Counted from the stretch's first letter, positions 5,874 to 15,232 are shown. The stretch: 29,277 bases of DNA from Pseudomonas sp. (GCA_029239415.1 JAQZAY010000009.1:1-29277), one strand, 5' to 3'. The notes: generated by a model from the letters alone, not told the origin. Program-made: numbers and translations.

Positions 5874-8501
5874 ATGACCGATATCGATCTGCGCTTGCGT
5901 GAGGATGTGCATCTGTTGGGTGAGCTGCTGGGCGAGACTATTCGCCAGCAGTACGGGGAGTCGTTCCTGGGCAAGATCGAGGACATCCGCCATGGCGCCA
6001 AGGCCGACAGGCGCGGGGGCGCCGAGCAGCTCGACTCGGCCCTGGACGACTTGGCCGAAGCCGACCTGCTGCCCGTGGCCCGGGCCTTCAACCAGTTTCT
6101 CAACCTGGCCAACATCGCCGAGCAGTACCAGTCGATCCGCCGCCGCGACGCCGGCCAGCCAGCGCCGTTCGAGGCCCGCGTGCTGCCCGAGCTGCTGACC
6201 CGTCTCAAGCAGGCCGGGCATGACGACCAGGCCCTGGCCCGGCAGCTGGGCACACTGGATATCGAGCTGGTGCTGACCGCCCATCCCACCGAAGTGGCTC
6301 GCCGCACGCTGATCCAGAAATACGACGCCATCGCCGCGCAACTGGCCGCCCAGGACCATCGCGACCTGGCGCCTGCCGAGCGCGAGCAGGTGCGCGAGCG
6401 CCTGCGCCGGTTGATCGCCGAGGCCTGGCACACCGAGGAAATCCGCCGCATTCGGCCGACGCCCGTCGACGAGGCCAAGTGGGGCTTCGCGGTGATCGAG
6501 CACTCCTTGTGGCAGGCCGTGCCCAGTCACCTGCGCAAGGTCGACAAGGCCTTGTTCGAGGCCACCGGGCAGCGCCTGCCGCTGGAGGCGGCGCCGGTGC
6601 GCTTTGCCTCCTGGATGGGCGGTGATCGCGACGGCAACCCCAATGTCACTGCCGCGGTTACCCGCGAAGTGCTGCTGCTGGCGCGCTGGATGGCCGCCGA
6701 CCTGTTCCTGCGCGATATCGACTCCCTGGCCGCCGAGTTGTCGATGCAACAGGCCAGCACGGCGCTGCGCGAACGGGTCGGCGACAGCGCCGAACCCTAT
6801 CGCGCGCTGCTCAAGCAACTGCGCGAACGCCTGCGGGCCACGCGCAGCTGGGCCCAGGCCTCGCTGGCCGCCCCGCAGCCGGCGGGCCCCGAGGTGCTGG
6901 CAGACAACCACCAGCTGATCGAGCCGCTGCAGCTCTGCCATCAGTCGCTGCATGACTGCGGCATGGGGGTGATCGCCGACGGGCCATTGCTCGACTGCCT
7001 GCGCCGCGCGGTGACGTTCGGGTTGTTCCTGGTGCGACTGGACGTGCGCCAGGATGCCGCCCGGCACAGCGCCGCGCTCTCGGAGATCACCGAGTACCTG
7101 GGGCTAGGCCGCTACGATGAGTGGGACGAGGCGCGGCGCATGCGTTTCCTTCAGGATGAGCTGGACAACCGGCGGCCCTTGCTTCCCGCACACTTCACGC
7201 CCCAGGACGACACCGCCGAGGTGCTGGCGACCTGCCGCGAGATTGCCGCCGCGCCAGCTGCCTCGCTGGGCTCCTACGTGATCTCCATGGCCGGGGCTGC
7301 CTCGGACGTGCTGGCGGTGCAGCTGCTGCTCAAGGAGGCCGGGCTGGTCCGGCCGATGCGCGTGGTGCCGCTGTTCGAGACCCTTGCCGACCTGGACAAC
7401 GCCGGCCCTGTCATGCAGTGCCTGCTGCAGTTGCCGGGCTATCGCGCCAGCCTGCAGGGCCCGCAGGAAGTGATGATCGGCTACTCCGATTCGGCCAAGG
7501 ATGCGGGCACCACGGCGGCTGCCTGGGCGCAGTACCGTGCCCAGGAAGAGCTGGTGCGCATCTGCCGCGAGCACCAGGTCGAGCTGCTGCTGTTCCATGG
7601 CCGTGGCGGTACGGTTGGCCGCGGCGGCGGCCCGGCCCATGCGGCGATCCTGTCGCAGCCGCCCGGCTCGGTCGCCGGGCGTTTGCGCACCACCGAGCAG
7701 GGCGAGATGATCCGCTTCAAGTTCGGCCTGCCGGGCATCGCCGAGCAGAACCTCAACCTGTACCTGGCGGCAGTGCTGGAGGCGACCCTGCTGCCTCCGC
7801 CACCCCCGCAACCGGCCTGGCGCGAGGTGATGGACCAGCTTGCCGCCGATGGCGTCAAGGCCTACCGCGCGGTGGTACGCGAGAATCCCGACTTCGTCGA
7901 ATACTTCCGCCAGTCCACCCCCGAGCAGGAGCTGGGCCGCTTGCCGCTGGGCAGCCGGCCGGCCAAGCGCCGCGCCGGGGGCATCGAAAGCCTGCGGGCC
8001 ATCCCGTGGATCTTCGGCTGGACCCAGACGCGGCTCATGCTGCCGGCATGGCTTGGCTGGGAGACGGCACTGGGCAATGCGCTGGCGCGCGGCGAGGGCG
8101 CGCTGCTGGCCGAGATGCGCGAGCACTGGCCGTTTTTCCGCACGCGCATCGACATGCTGGAGATGGTCCTGGCCAAGGCCGATGCCGAAATCGCCCTGGC
8201 CTACGACCAACGTCTGGTGCAACCGCGACTGCTTCCTTTAGGGGCCCGATTGCGCGACCTATTGTCGCAGTCCTGCCAGGTGGTCCTGGGCCTGACCGGG
8301 CAGCAGGTGCTACTGGCGCACAGCCCCGAGACGCTGGAATTCATCCGTCTGCGCAACACCTACCTCGACCCGCTGCACCGCCTGCAGGCCGAGTTGCTGG
8401 CCCGCTCGCGCGATCGCCAGGCCGCTCTGGACGGCCCGTTGGAGCAGGCCTTGCTGGTGACCGTGGCGGGCATTGCCGCCGGTTTGCGCAACACCGGCTA
8501 G
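5874..8501 (+). CDS. ppc: Phosphoenolpyruvate carboxylase
   Basis: This 875-residue cytoplasmic enzyme carboxylates phosphoenolpyruvate with bicarbonate to oxaloacetate and so refills the TCA cycle. The catalytic histidine is H137 in [21 protein letters not shown] is at residues 249-257, [10 protein letters not shown] with K542 at 537-546, and [14 protein letters not shown] with H575, R577 and R583 at 574-587. The C-terminus ends LRNTG, close to the MRNTG ending of the E. coli enzyme that helps form the aspartate inhibitor site. Length is normal for the bacterial family. The frame opens at a GTG at 5817, but the purine-rich GAGAGAAGG at 5861-5869 and family alignment favour the ATG at 5874. 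It stands alone; adk follows 259 bases later with its own likely promoter. Confidence 0.97.
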   Translation: MTDIDLRLREDVHLLGELLGETIRQQYGESFLGKIEDIRHGAKADRRGGAEQLDSALDDLAEADLLPVARAFNQFLNLANIAEQYQSIRRRDAGQPAPFEARVLPELLTRLKQAGHDDQALARQLGTLDIELVLTAHPTEVARRTLIQKYDAIAAQLAAQDHRDLAPAEREQVRERLRRLIAEAWHTEEIRRIRPTPVDEAKWGFAVIEHSLWQAVPSHLRKVDKALFEATGQRLPLEAAPVRFASWMGGDRDGNPNVTAAVTREVLLLARWMAADLFLRDIDSLAAELSMQQASTALRERVGDSAEPYRALLKQLRERLRATRSWAQASLAAPQPAGPEVLADNHQLIEPLQLCHQSLHDCGMGVIADGPLLDCLRRAVTFGLFLVRLDVRQDAARHSAALSEITEYLGLGRYDEWDEARRMRFLQDELDNRRPLLPAHFTPQDDTAEVLATCREIAAAPAASLGSYVISMAGAASDVLAVQLLLKEAGLVRPMRVVPLFETLADLDNAGPVMQCLLQLPGYRASLQGPQEVMIGYSDSAKDAGTTAAAWAQYRAQEELVRICREHQVELLLFHGRGGTVGRGGGPAHAAILSQPPGSVAGRLRTTEQGEMIRFKFGLPGIAEQNLNLYLAAVLEATLLPPPPPQPAWREVMDQLAADGVKAYRAVVRENPDFVEYFRQSTPEQELGRLPLGSRPAKRRAGGIESLRAIPWIFGWTQTRLMLPAWLGWETALGNALARGEGALLAEMREHWPFFRTRIDMLEMVLAKADAEIALAYDQRLVQPRLLPLGARLRDLLSQSCQVVLGLTGQQVLLAHSPETLEFIRLRNTYLDPLHRLQAELLARSRDRQAALDGPLEQALLVTVAGIAAGLRNTG

Positions 8502-8555
8502 GGACGCCCGCCCAGGGAGGGACAGGGTAGACGGGCGGGGCAGGAGGAAGGCTTC

Positions 8556-8588
8556 GCCGGGTGGTTGCGCCCGGCGCAACCACCCGGC
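8556..8588 (+). terminator. Perfect 15-bp hairpin after ppc, possible terminator without U-tract
   Basis: GCCGGGTGGTTGCGC (8556-8570) pairs perfectly with its complement at 8574-8588 around a CCG loop. No T run follows, so it is not a standard rho-independent terminator. It may stop or pause transcription, or protect the ppc mRNA end. A weaker CCCGCCC/GGGCGGG pair (8507-8513 with 8533-8539) precedes it. Confidence 0.5.
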
Positions 8589-8629
8589 AGACCTTGCGCA
8601 AGCGGGGTGGCGTTCGTGCCGGGGTACGC

Positions 8630-8658
8630 TTGAATGGGTGTCGGGCGCTGTGTATCTT
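8630..8658 (+). promoter_or_regulatory. Candidate sigma-70 promoter of adk
   Basis: TTGAAT (8630-8635) and TATCTT (8653-8658) are separated by exactly 17 bases. Each box matches the consensus at four of six positions. It lies after the ppc hairpin and about 100 bases before adk. A TTGACC at 8669 lacks a good partner box. Confidence 0.4.
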
Positions 8659-8730
8659 GAGCAGCCTTTTGACCCATTCAGGGTCGATACCCATTTTTCC
8701 GGACTTGGCCCTGGATGCCGAATCCATTGA

Positions 8731-9411
<681 letters not shown>

Positions 9412-9428
9412 TCCACACCCGGTGCATG

Positions 9429-9458
9429 CAACGGCCCGCTCGCGGGCCGTTGTCGTTT
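9429..9458 (+). terminator. Rho-independent terminator of adk
   Basis: CAACGGCCCG (9429-9438) pairs perfectly with CGGGCCGTTG (9443-9452) around a CTCG loop, and TCGTTT follows. It begins 17 bases after the adk stop. A good -10-like TATACT at 9458-9463 lies just behind it and may belong to a tsaB promoter, but I see no -35 box. Confidence 0.8.
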
Positions 9459-9479
9459 ATACTGCTGCTCCTTTTTCCC

Positions 9480-10172
9480 ATGCCTGAGACCGCTTTCGAT
9501 GACCACCTTGCTGGCCCTGATACCGCCACTGAAGCCTGCTCCGTCGCCTTGCTGCACGAGGGGCGGGTCAGCAGCCACTACGAGGTGATCCCCCGCCAGC
9601 ATGCGCAGAAGCTGTTGCCGATGATCCAGACGCTGCTGGCCGATGCCGGTATCGGTCTTAACGCCCTCGATGCGATTGCCTTCGGTCGTGGCCCGGGGGC
9701 CTTCACCGGCGTGCGCATCGCCATCGGCGTGGTCCAGGGCCTGGCCTTCGCCCTCGACCGGCCGGTGCTGCCGGTGTCCAACCTGGCGACCCTGGCCCAG
9801 GGCGCACTGCGCGAGCGCGGCGCGTCGCAGGTGGCGGCCGCCATCGATGCCCGCATGGACGAGGTGTACTGGGGCTGCTACCAGGCCCACGACGGCGAGA
9901 TGCGCCTGTGCGGCCAAGAGGCGGTGATCGCGCCCGAGCGCGTGAGCCTGCCGCAAGGCTGCGCTGGCGAGTGGTTCGGCGCCGGTACCGGCTGGGGCTA
10001 TGGCGAGCGCATGGCCGTGCAGGTTTCGAGTCACGATGCCAGCCTGTTGCCCAGCGCACTCGACTTGCTGAACCTGGCCGGTTTTGCCTGGGCACGGGGC
10101 GAGGCCATCGCTGCCGATCAGGCGCAGCCGGTGTATCTGCGCGATAACGTGGCCACGCCCAAGGCACGCTGA
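9480..10172 (+). CDS. tsaB: tRNA t6A synthesis protein TsaB, apparent frameshift at the N-terminus
   Basis: TsaB is the inactive partner that joins TsaD and TsaE to make N6-threonylcarbamoyladenosine on tRNA. The frame reads DTATEACSVALLHEG, then RQHAQKLLPMI, FGRGPGAFTGVRI and GVVQGLAFAL, all typical of TsaB. The family N-terminus should read roughly MTTLLALDTATEA. The DNA has an ATG at 9499 encoding MTTLLAL, but the frame then shifts: one G appears to be missing at about 9519, where CTGAT stands for an expected CTGGAT. The coordinates given start at the upstream in-frame ATG 9480, which would replace the first beta strand with MPETAFDDHLAGP and lacks a ribosome site. With the base restored the protein would be 224 residues. 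This may be a sequencing error, because TsaB is normally essential. Confidence 0.85.
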   Translation: MPETAFDDHLAGPDTATEACSVALLHEGRVSSHYEVIPRQHAQKLLPMIQTLLADAGIGLNALDAIAFGRGPGAFTGVRIAIGVVQGLAFALDRPVLPVSNLATLAQGALRERGASQVAAAIDARMDEVYWGCYQAHDGEMRLCGQEAVIAPERVSLPQGCAGEWFGAGTGWGYGERMAVQVSSHDASLLPSALDLLNLAGFAWARGEAIAADQAQPVYLRDNVATPKAR

Positions 10173-10302
10173 CTGCAGCTCGTCGGTTATCGCGAGGCGC
10201 AATAAAACCTTTTGTATGCTCTGTGGTCCAGTTATCACATGGGCATTAGCGAAGGGACTCTGATGCTGCTAAATTGCCATCAATGATCCCGGGTAGCTTT
10301 TC

Positions 10303-10593
10303 ATGCGTATCGACGGCTTTTCTCCATCTTCCTATCCAGTCAAGCGTGCCCCGCGCAAAGCGCCGGTGCGGGACGAGGGCCTGGAAGATGCCGAGCTCGT
10401 CGACGAAGCAGATATGCCCCAGCCGGCCCGGGCCAGCAGCCGCCCAGGCAGCAGCCTGCCGGCTCGCCAACAGGACATGGTCCATCCCCGTGCTTGCGAC
10501 CGGCGCACCGCCACTGCGCTGGCCAGCTATCTCTCGACCGCAGGCTTCATCGACTGGGAGATGGAAGTACTGGGGCTGGACCTGTACGTCTGA
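10303..10593 (+). CDS. Small conserved hypothetical protein
   Basis: This is a 96-residue soluble protein beginning MRIDGFSPSSYPV. The middle is rich in Arg, Pro, Ala and acidic residues and looks disordered. The C-terminal third (TATALASYLSTAGFIDWEME) looks like a short amphipathic helix pair and is probably the conserved part. There is no signal peptide or membrane segment, and I recognise no domain. The ribosome site is weak (GGGTAG upstream). It ends 3 bases before the DUF72 gene, which implies an operon with it. The 130 bases between tsaB and this gene hold no clear promoter or terminator. Confidence 0.7.
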   Translation: MRIDGFSPSSYPVKRAPRKAPVRDEGLEDAELVDEADMPQPARASSRPGSSLPARQQDMVHPRACDRRTATALASYLSTAGFIDWEMEVLGLDLYV

Positions 10594-10596
10594 GGC

Positions 10597-11466
10597 ATGA
10601 CTGCGCCCCTGCTGCCGTATTTCCTGGGTTGTCCCTCGTGGAGTGAAAACGCCTGGCGCGCCTACCTCTATCCCGCCGATGCCCGTCCCACCGACTACCT
10701 CGCCCTGTACAGCCAGGTCTTCAATGCCGTCGAAGGCAATACCACGTTCTATGCCCGTCCCGCTGCCAGCACGGTAGAGCGCTGGGCACAGCTGATGCCT
10801 GCGCATTTTCGCTTCACCGCCAAGTTTCCCCGTGACATCAGCCATGCGCAGGATCTGCGCGAGCAGCTCCAGGCCGGACTGGATTTCATCGACTTGCTCA
10901 AGCCCTTGGGCCAGCGCGTCTCGCCCTATTGGCTGCAGTTGCCCGCGAGCTTCGGCCCGGCAAGGCTGGGCGAGCTGGTGCACTTTCTCGACGAAATCGG
11001 CGCGCCGGTGGCCGTAGAGGTGCGCAACCAGGCCTTCTTCGCCCGTGGCGACCAGGAACGCCTGCTCAACCGTCTGTTGCACGAGCGTAGCGTGGAGCGC
11101 ATCTGTCTCGACCCGCGCGCCTTGTTCAGCTGCACCTCCGGCGAGGCGTCCGTGCTGCATGCTCAGGCGAAAAAGCCCAACGTGCCGCCACGCCCTGCAG
11201 CGTTCAGCCAGCACCCGCAGGTGCGCTTCATCGGCCACCCCGAGCTCGAGGCCAATGACCGCTTCCTCGTGCCCTGGCTCGACAAGGTCGCCCACTGGAT
11301 CGAAGAGGGCCGCAGCCCCTACGTGTTCCTGCACACCGCCGACAACCTCCAGGCCGCCGCGCTCGCCCAGCGCTTTCATCGGCAGCTGATGGAGCGCTTG
11401 CCGGGGCTGGCACCTTTGCCGGAATTGCCACGTGGGCCTGAGGTCGAACAACTGGGACTACTCTGA
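10597..11466 (+). CDS. DUF72 family protein
   Basis: This 289-residue protein belongs to DUF72 (COG1801), whose members have a TIM-barrel-like fold and no settled function. Recognisable marks are GCPSWSENAWRAYLYP near residues 11-26, YSQVFNAVEGNTTFYARP at about 38-55, FRFTAKFPRDISH at about 71-83, and VAVEVRNQAFF near 131-141. The conserved Trp, the ExNTTFY and the K-P-xxISH pattern are all present. It starts 3 bases after the previous stop with hardly any ribosome site, so it is probably translated by coupling. The next gene begins 31 bases downstream. The family call is sure; any catalytic role is not established. Confidence 0.93.
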   Translation: MTAPLLPYFLGCPSWSENAWRAYLYPADARPTDYLALYSQVFNAVEGNTTFYARPAASTVERWAQLMPAHFRFTAKFPRDISHAQDLREQLQAGLDFIDLLKPLGQRVSPYWLQLPASFGPARLGELVHFLDEIGAPVAVEVRNQAFFARGDQERLLNRLLHERSVERICLDPRALFSCTSGEASVLHAQAKKPNVPPRPAAFSQHPQVRFIGHPELEANDRFLVPWLDKVAHWIEEGRSPYVFLHTADNLQAAALAQRFHRQLMERLPGLAPLPELPRGPEVEQLGLL

Positions 11467-11497
11467 CGACTCATTTCATCTACCCGAGGTTGTGACC

Positions 11498-12328
11498 ATG
11501 GATGTGCAAACCCTGCGTGCCGAAGCGTTCAAGGCGCTGCATGAGCGAGATGGCGCCTTCGTCATTCCCAATCCCTGGGACGCAGGTTCCGCCCGGTTGC
11601 TGGCAAGCCTGGGGTTCGAAGCCCTGGCGACCACCAGCGCAGGCCTGGCATTTTCACTGGGGCGGCCCGACGCCGAAGCCTGCATGAGCCTGGACGAGAC
11701 CCTGGCCAACGCCCAGGGCATCGTCGATGCCAGCGCCTTGCCAGTGGCTGCAGATCTTGAAAACGGCTTCAGCGACATGCCCCAGGGCTGCGCCGAGACC
11801 ATCCTGCGCGCCGCCGGGGCCGGGCTGGTGGGCGGCTCCATCGAGGATGCCAGCGGCCACGCCGAATCGCCTATCTATGATTTCGGCCTCGCGGTGGAGC
11901 GGGTCAGGGCAGCGGTGGAGGCTGCGCGCAGCCTGCCTTTTCATTTCACCCTGTGCGCCCGCGCGGAGAACCTGCTGCATGGACGGCTCGACCTTGACGA
12001 CACCATCAAGCGCCTGCAGGCCTTCGCCGAAGTGGGTGCCGATGTGCTCTATGCGCCAGGATTGCGCAGCGTCGACGAGATTCGCGCGGTGGTGCAGGCC
12101 GTCGCGCCCAAGCCGGTCAACGTGCTGATGGGCATGAGCGGCGTGCCGTTGTCCGTCAACCAGCTGCAGGACCTGGGCGTGCGCCGCATCAGCGTCGGCT
12201 CGTCACTGGCGCGGGCGGCGTTCGGCGCACTGCAGCGCGCAGCGTTGGAAATACGCGAGACGGGTACGTTCGGCTACGGCGAGCAGGCCTTGCCGTTCAG
12301 CGAGCTCAACGATCTGTTCCGACGCTGA
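11498..12328 (+). CDS. Isocitrate lyase/PEP mutase family protein (COG2513)
   Basis: This 276-residue protein belongs to the PEP mutase/isocitrate lyase superfamily, TIM barrels that make or break C-C or P-C bonds next to a carboxylate with Mg. Seen here are IPNPWDAGSARLL (residues 23-35), TTSAGLAFSLG, ADLENGF (85-91) where the classical members have DxDTGYG, the metal ligand pair IED (115-117), and CARAENLL (153-160) with R155. The lyase signature loop KKCGH is absent, so it is probably not an isocitrate or methylisocitrate lyase; the substrate is unknown. The frame is open from 11432 but GAGGT at 11486-11490 supports the ATG at 11498. It lies in an apparent operon with the DUF72 and extensin-like genes. 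Confidence 0.9.
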   Translation: MDVQTLRAEAFKALHERDGAFVIPNPWDAGSARLLASLGFEALATTSAGLAFSLGRPDAEACMSLDETLANAQGIVDASALPVAADLENGFSDMPQGCAETILRAAGAGLVGGSIEDASGHAESPIYDFGLAVERVRAAVEAARSLPFHFTLCARAENLLHGRLDLDDTIKRLQAFAEVGADVLYAPGLRSVDEIRAVVQAVAPKPVNVLMGMSGVPLSVNQLQDLGVRRISVGSSLARAAFGALQRAALEIRETGTFGYGEQALPFSELNDLFRR

Positions 12329-12334
12329 GGCGGC

Positions 12335-13024
12335 ATGCGTCCTGCCAGGGTGTTGCTGCTCATCGGGCTGCTGGCAGCGGGCCTGGCCTGGTACCAGGGC
12401 TGGCGCCTGCCAGACGCCTGGAACCCCTGGGCCCCGCTGGACGTGAAGCAGCCGCCCAACCTGCTGAGCGCCTACAAGCTGTCGCGGCTGCGCCATGACC
12501 CGCACCTGTGCGAGCAGGCCCTGGCGACGTCCTCGCTGCGCTACCGCAAGCAGGCCGACAGCCCGGCCTCGGCCAAGTGTCCCTTGAGCGATGTGCTGCG
12601 CATCGAAGCAGGCCAGGCGCGCCTTTCCAGCAGTTTCCTCGCCAGTTGCCCGCTCGCGGTGGCCTACGCACTGTTCGAGCATCACGGCCTGCAACCCGCG
12701 GCGCAGCGAGTGTTCGGCCAGCGCGTGACGCAGGTCGATCACCTGGGCAGCTTCGCCTGCCGCAACGTCTACAACCGCAAGCAGGGACGACTCAGCCAGC
12801 ATGCCACGGCCAACGCCCTGGACATCAGCGGCTTTCGCCTGGCGGACGGCCAGCGCATCGTGCTGGCCAAGGACTGGCAAGGGCAGGGCGTGAAGGCACG
12901 GTTCCTGCGCGAGGTGCAGAAGGCCGGTTGCGAGAGCTTCAACACGGTGCTGGGGCCTGACTACAACGCCGCGCACCACAACCACTTCCACCTGGACATG
13001 GGGCGCTGGCAGGTCTGCCGCTGA
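12335..13024 (+). CDS. Extensin-like C-domain protein, putative LAS-type metallopeptidase
   Basis: This is a 229-residue protein with an N-terminal hydrophobic anchor or signal (residues 5-20) and a periplasmic extensin-like C-terminal domain. The zinc motif of LAS/M15-type peptidases is visible: SQHATANALDISGF with H156 and D163, and HHNHFHLD with H217 and H219. Such folds often cut peptidoglycan peptides, so a role in wall trimming is a reasonable inference. Six cysteines (C59, C82, C105, C142, C199, C228) could form three disulphides. The gene starts 6 bases after the previous stop with GAGG overlapping that stop, so it is coupled to the operon. It is the last plus-strand gene before a convergent gene that ends two bases away. 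Confidence 0.87.
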   Translation: MRPARVLLLIGLLAAGLAWYQGWRLPDAWNPWAPLDVKQPPNLLSAYKLSRLRHDPHLCEQALATSSLRYRKQADSPASAKCPLSDVLRIEAGQARLSSSFLASCPLAVAYALFEHHGLQPAAQRVFGQRVTQVDHLGSFACRNVYNRKQGRLSQHATANALDISGFRLADGQRIVLAKDWQGQGVKARFLREVQKAGCESFNTVLGPDYNAAHHNHFHLDMGRWQVCR

Positions 13025-13026
13025 CC

Positions 13027-13647
13027 TCAGGCGTGGGCGCGCACGTTGTTGAGCACCACCGGGCGGGCCCAGTGGTTGTCGAAGTCCAGTGCCGATTGCT
13101 GGGCGGCGAGGGCGGGTTCGTCGAAGGGCTCCGGGGCGGGGTCCAGCAGGTTCGTCTCGAACTCGGCGATCGGCAGGAACAGCGGGCGCGGCGCCGGGCC
13201 CGGGCCGGGTTCGGCGATCGGCTGGCCCTGGCTCATGACCACGGGACGCAGCCAGCTGTTGTTCAGGTCGAGCTGGCGTTGCTGTTCGATCAGCTCGGCT
13301 GCGCTGAACGGCTCCGGGGCCGGGTCCAGCAGGTCCATCTCGAATTCGGCCTTGGGCAGGAACAGTGGCTCGGGGGGCGCCACCACGGTGTCGCGCACCT
13401 GGCACAGGCGCTGGGTATTGATCTGGGCCAATAGCCGCGCCCCGCCAATGGGCTCGCCGCTGACCTTGTCGTAGTGCTCGATGGCCGGTGCCGCGTTGCC
13501 TGCCTCCTCGCCCTGCTGCTCGGCCAGCGCCCGGGCAAAGAAGTCCTGCCACAGATGGCTGACGCCGCCCAGTGCCTGGGTATTGTGCCGGCCATAGTCG
13601 CCAACGGGCGAAAGGTAGGTCGAGCCAAGGAGAAGTGTGTCTGTCAT
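13027..13647 (-). CDS. Hypothetical protein with two 46-residue repeats
   Basis: This 206-residue soluble protein starts MTDTLLLGSTYLSPVGDYG. Its C-terminal half holds two copies of a 46-residue unit (residues 92-137 and 153-198) that match at 30 of 46 positions. Each begins P-x-PLFLP-x-AEFE, continues LLDPAPEPF and QQ, and ends RPVV. A Pro/Gly/Ala linker separates them. No signal peptide, membrane segment or known domain is seen. The frame extends upstream to 13770, but the added residues look like non-coding DNA, so I place the start at the ATG 13647, whose ribosome site is poor. It converges on the extensin-like gene and is divergent from rsmJ. Function unknown. Confidence 0.75.
   Translation of the reverse strand: MTDTLLLGSTYLSPVGDYGRHNTQALGGVSHLWQDFFARALAEQQGEEAGNAAPAIEHYDKVSGEPIGGARLLAQINTQRLCQVRDTVVAPPEPLFLPKAEFEMDLLDPAPEPFSAAELIEQQRQLDLNNSWLRPVVMSQGQPIAEPGPGPAPRPLFLPIAEFETNLLDPAPEPFDEPALAAQQSALDFDNHWARPVVLNNVRAHA
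13054..13374 (-). repeat. Duplicated 46-codon unit inside the 206-residue protein
   Basis: Unit 1 covers 13237-13374 and unit 2 covers 13054-13191, joined by a 15-codon linker. At protein level 30 of 46 residues match, with the LLDPAPEPF core identical. This looks like an old internal duplication and not a recent DNA repeat. Confidence 0.85.
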
Positions 13648-13741
13648 GGCAGTCGCGGGTGTAGGGCTCTGGCACAATAGCGGATACTGCATGTATCGGC
13701 CCAGGCCGGGGATTCCTTGAATTTTTTGAGTGCGTGAACTG

Positions 13742-14524
13742 ATGGACGAGCAACAGCAGGTAGGCGGCATCCGGGTCGAGGCCCTGGCGCCCGAGTTTCA
13801 GGCGCAGGCCGATGAATGGGCACAGCGCCTGGGCTTGCCGCTGGTGGAGGCCGAGGCCGGGTTCGCCGTGCAGGTCGGCGCCGATGGCTTGCAGGTCCAG
13901 CAACTGGGCCCGCAGGCGCCAGGCCCGGTGCGCGTGGACTTCGTCGAAGGCCAGGCCGCGCACCGGCGGCTGTTCGGCGGCGGCACCGGGCAGATGATCG
14001 CCAAGGCAGTCGGCATCGCCCAGGGCGTGCGGCCGCGGGTGCTCGACTGCACGGCGGGCCTGGGCAAGGATGCCTTCGTGCTGGCCAGCCTGGGCTGCCA
14101 GATGACCCTGATCGAGCGCCAGCCGCTGATCGCCGCGCTGCTGGAGGATGGGCTGGCGCGGGCTCGCGGCGACGACGAGACCGGGCCCATCGTGGCGCGC
14201 ATGACCTTGTTGACCGGCAATGCCATCGAGCACCTGCGCCAGTGGCAGGGCGAGCCGCCGCAGGTGATCTACCTCGACCCGATGTTTCCGCACCGTGAGA
14301 AGAGCGCGCTGGTGAAGAAGGAAATGCGCGTGTTCCGGCCCCTGGTCGGGGACGACCTGGATGCGCCGGCGCTGCTCGAGGCAGCATTGGCGCTGGCCAC
14401 CCACCGGGTGGTGGTGAAGCGCCCGCGCAAGGCACCGATCATCGAGGGCGCCAGGCCGAGCCACAGCCTGGAAGGCAAGTCGAGCCGCTACGATATCTAT
14501 CCCAAGAAAGCGCTCAAGCCCTGA
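13742..14524 (+). CDS. rsmJ: 16S rRNA m2G1516 methyltransferase RsmJ
   Basis: This 260-residue SAM-dependent enzyme methylates N2 of G1516 in 16S rRNA. The SAM-binding strand-loop [13 protein letters not shown] is at residues 100-112, the acidic residue of motif II is in TLIERQPL at about 122-129, and the catalytic [18 protein letters not shown] is at 179-196; all are typical of RsmJ (YhiQ). The C-terminus contains the family's [15 protein letters not shown]. The frame has a GTG at 13730, but the ATG at 13742 gives the usual start; neither has a strong ribosome site. It is divergent from the repeat protein gene and convergent with the TetR gene, whose stop lies 17 bases away. Confidence 0.95.
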   Translation: MDEQQQVGGIRVEALAPEFQAQADEWAQRLGLPLVEAEAGFAVQVGADGLQVQQLGPQAPGPVRVDFVEGQAAHRRLFGGGTGQMIAKAVGIAQGVRPRVLDCTAGLGKDAFVLASLGCQMTLIERQPLIAALLEDGLARARGDDETGPIVARMTLLTGNAIEHLRQWQGEPPQVIYLDPMFPHREKSALVKKEMRVFRPLVGDDLDAPALLEAALALATHRVVVKRPRKAPIIEGARPSHSLEGKSSRYDIYPKKALKP

Positions 14525-14540
14525 TCCCTGTAGTGATTGA

Positions 14541-15182
14541 TCAGTTCCGGTAGGCCCGCATGAACAGCCCTACCACCTCCCGCACATGCGCCTCGGCCTC
14601 GGCGCCTTGCAGCGCCGGGGCGCACCCGAGCAGCAAGCGGTAGTCCGGCGCTCCCTTGACCAGGCAGAGAAAATGCTCGGCCGCGCGCGCTGGGCTGTCG
14701 ATCCGCAACAGCCCTCGCGCATCGATATCGCGCAGCAGCGCCTGCATCTCGGCCAGCACCCGCTTGGGCCCCGCTTCGTAGAAATAGTGCCCGAAGCCAG
14801 GGTCCTGATTGCCCAGGGCAATGATCAGGCGACTGAGCTTGACCGCCTCGTCGCTGCTGACCAGTGCCTGGAAACTGCGGGCGATGTTCAGCAGCACGTC
14901 TTGCACCGGTACATCCTCGGGCAACTCGAAGATCACCTCGGGCAACTGCGCCTGGCAGGTCGCCATGACCGCTGATTCGAACAGGGTCTGCTTGTCGGTG
15001 AAATGGCTGTAGACCGTGAGCTTTGAAACACCTGCCGCCGTAGCGACCGCATCCATGCTGGTGCTGGCATAGCCCAGGCTGAGAAACAGGGCCTTGGCGG
15101 CTTCGAGTATGGCCTCGCGCTTGGCCATGTCCTTTGGCCGGCCAGGGCCGATGGGAGCGTCGTTGGGCATTGTGTCGTACAT
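14541..15182 (-). CDS. mexL: TetR-family repressor of the adjacent RND pump (MexL-like)
   Basis: This is a 213-residue TetR regulator. The helix-turn-helix lies at about residues 22-70, with ILEAAKALFLSLGYASTSM, then AVATAAGVSKLTVYSHFTDK. The C-terminal domain resembles that of AcrR/MexL-type regulators. It is divergent from the RND adaptor gene, and the 174 bases between them hold two good palindromes. The same arrangement (rsmJ, mexL, mexJ, mexK, plsB) is what I recall in P. aeruginosa, where MexL represses mexJK and itself, so repression of the pump is likely. The start could be 15182 or the ATG at 15170; neither has a clear ribosome site. The exact orthology to MexL was inferred from place, not from alignment. 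Confidence 0.85.
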   Translation of the reverse strand: MYDTMPNDAPIGPGRPKDMAKREAILEAAKALFLSLGYASTSMDAVATAAGVSKLTVYSHFTDKQTLFESAVMATCQAQLPEVIFELPEDVPVQDVLLNIARSFQALVSSDEAVKLSRLIIALGNQDPGFGHYFYEAGPKRVLAEMQALLRDIDARGLLRIDSPARAAEHFLCLVKGAPDYRLLLGCAPALQGAEAEAHVREVVGLFMRAYRN

Positions 15183-15232
15183 AGGCTGGAAAAAGATCGC
15201 TCATGTTACCGGGTTGGGGAGCCGCCGACTGT

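Noticed and set aside
12203..14464. Long minus-strand frame of 753 codons across several genes
   Set aside because: It runs antisense to the PEP mutase-family, extensin-like and rsmJ genes, is low in complexity, and has none of the family motifs that its opposite-strand genes show. High-GC DNA produces such shadow frames.
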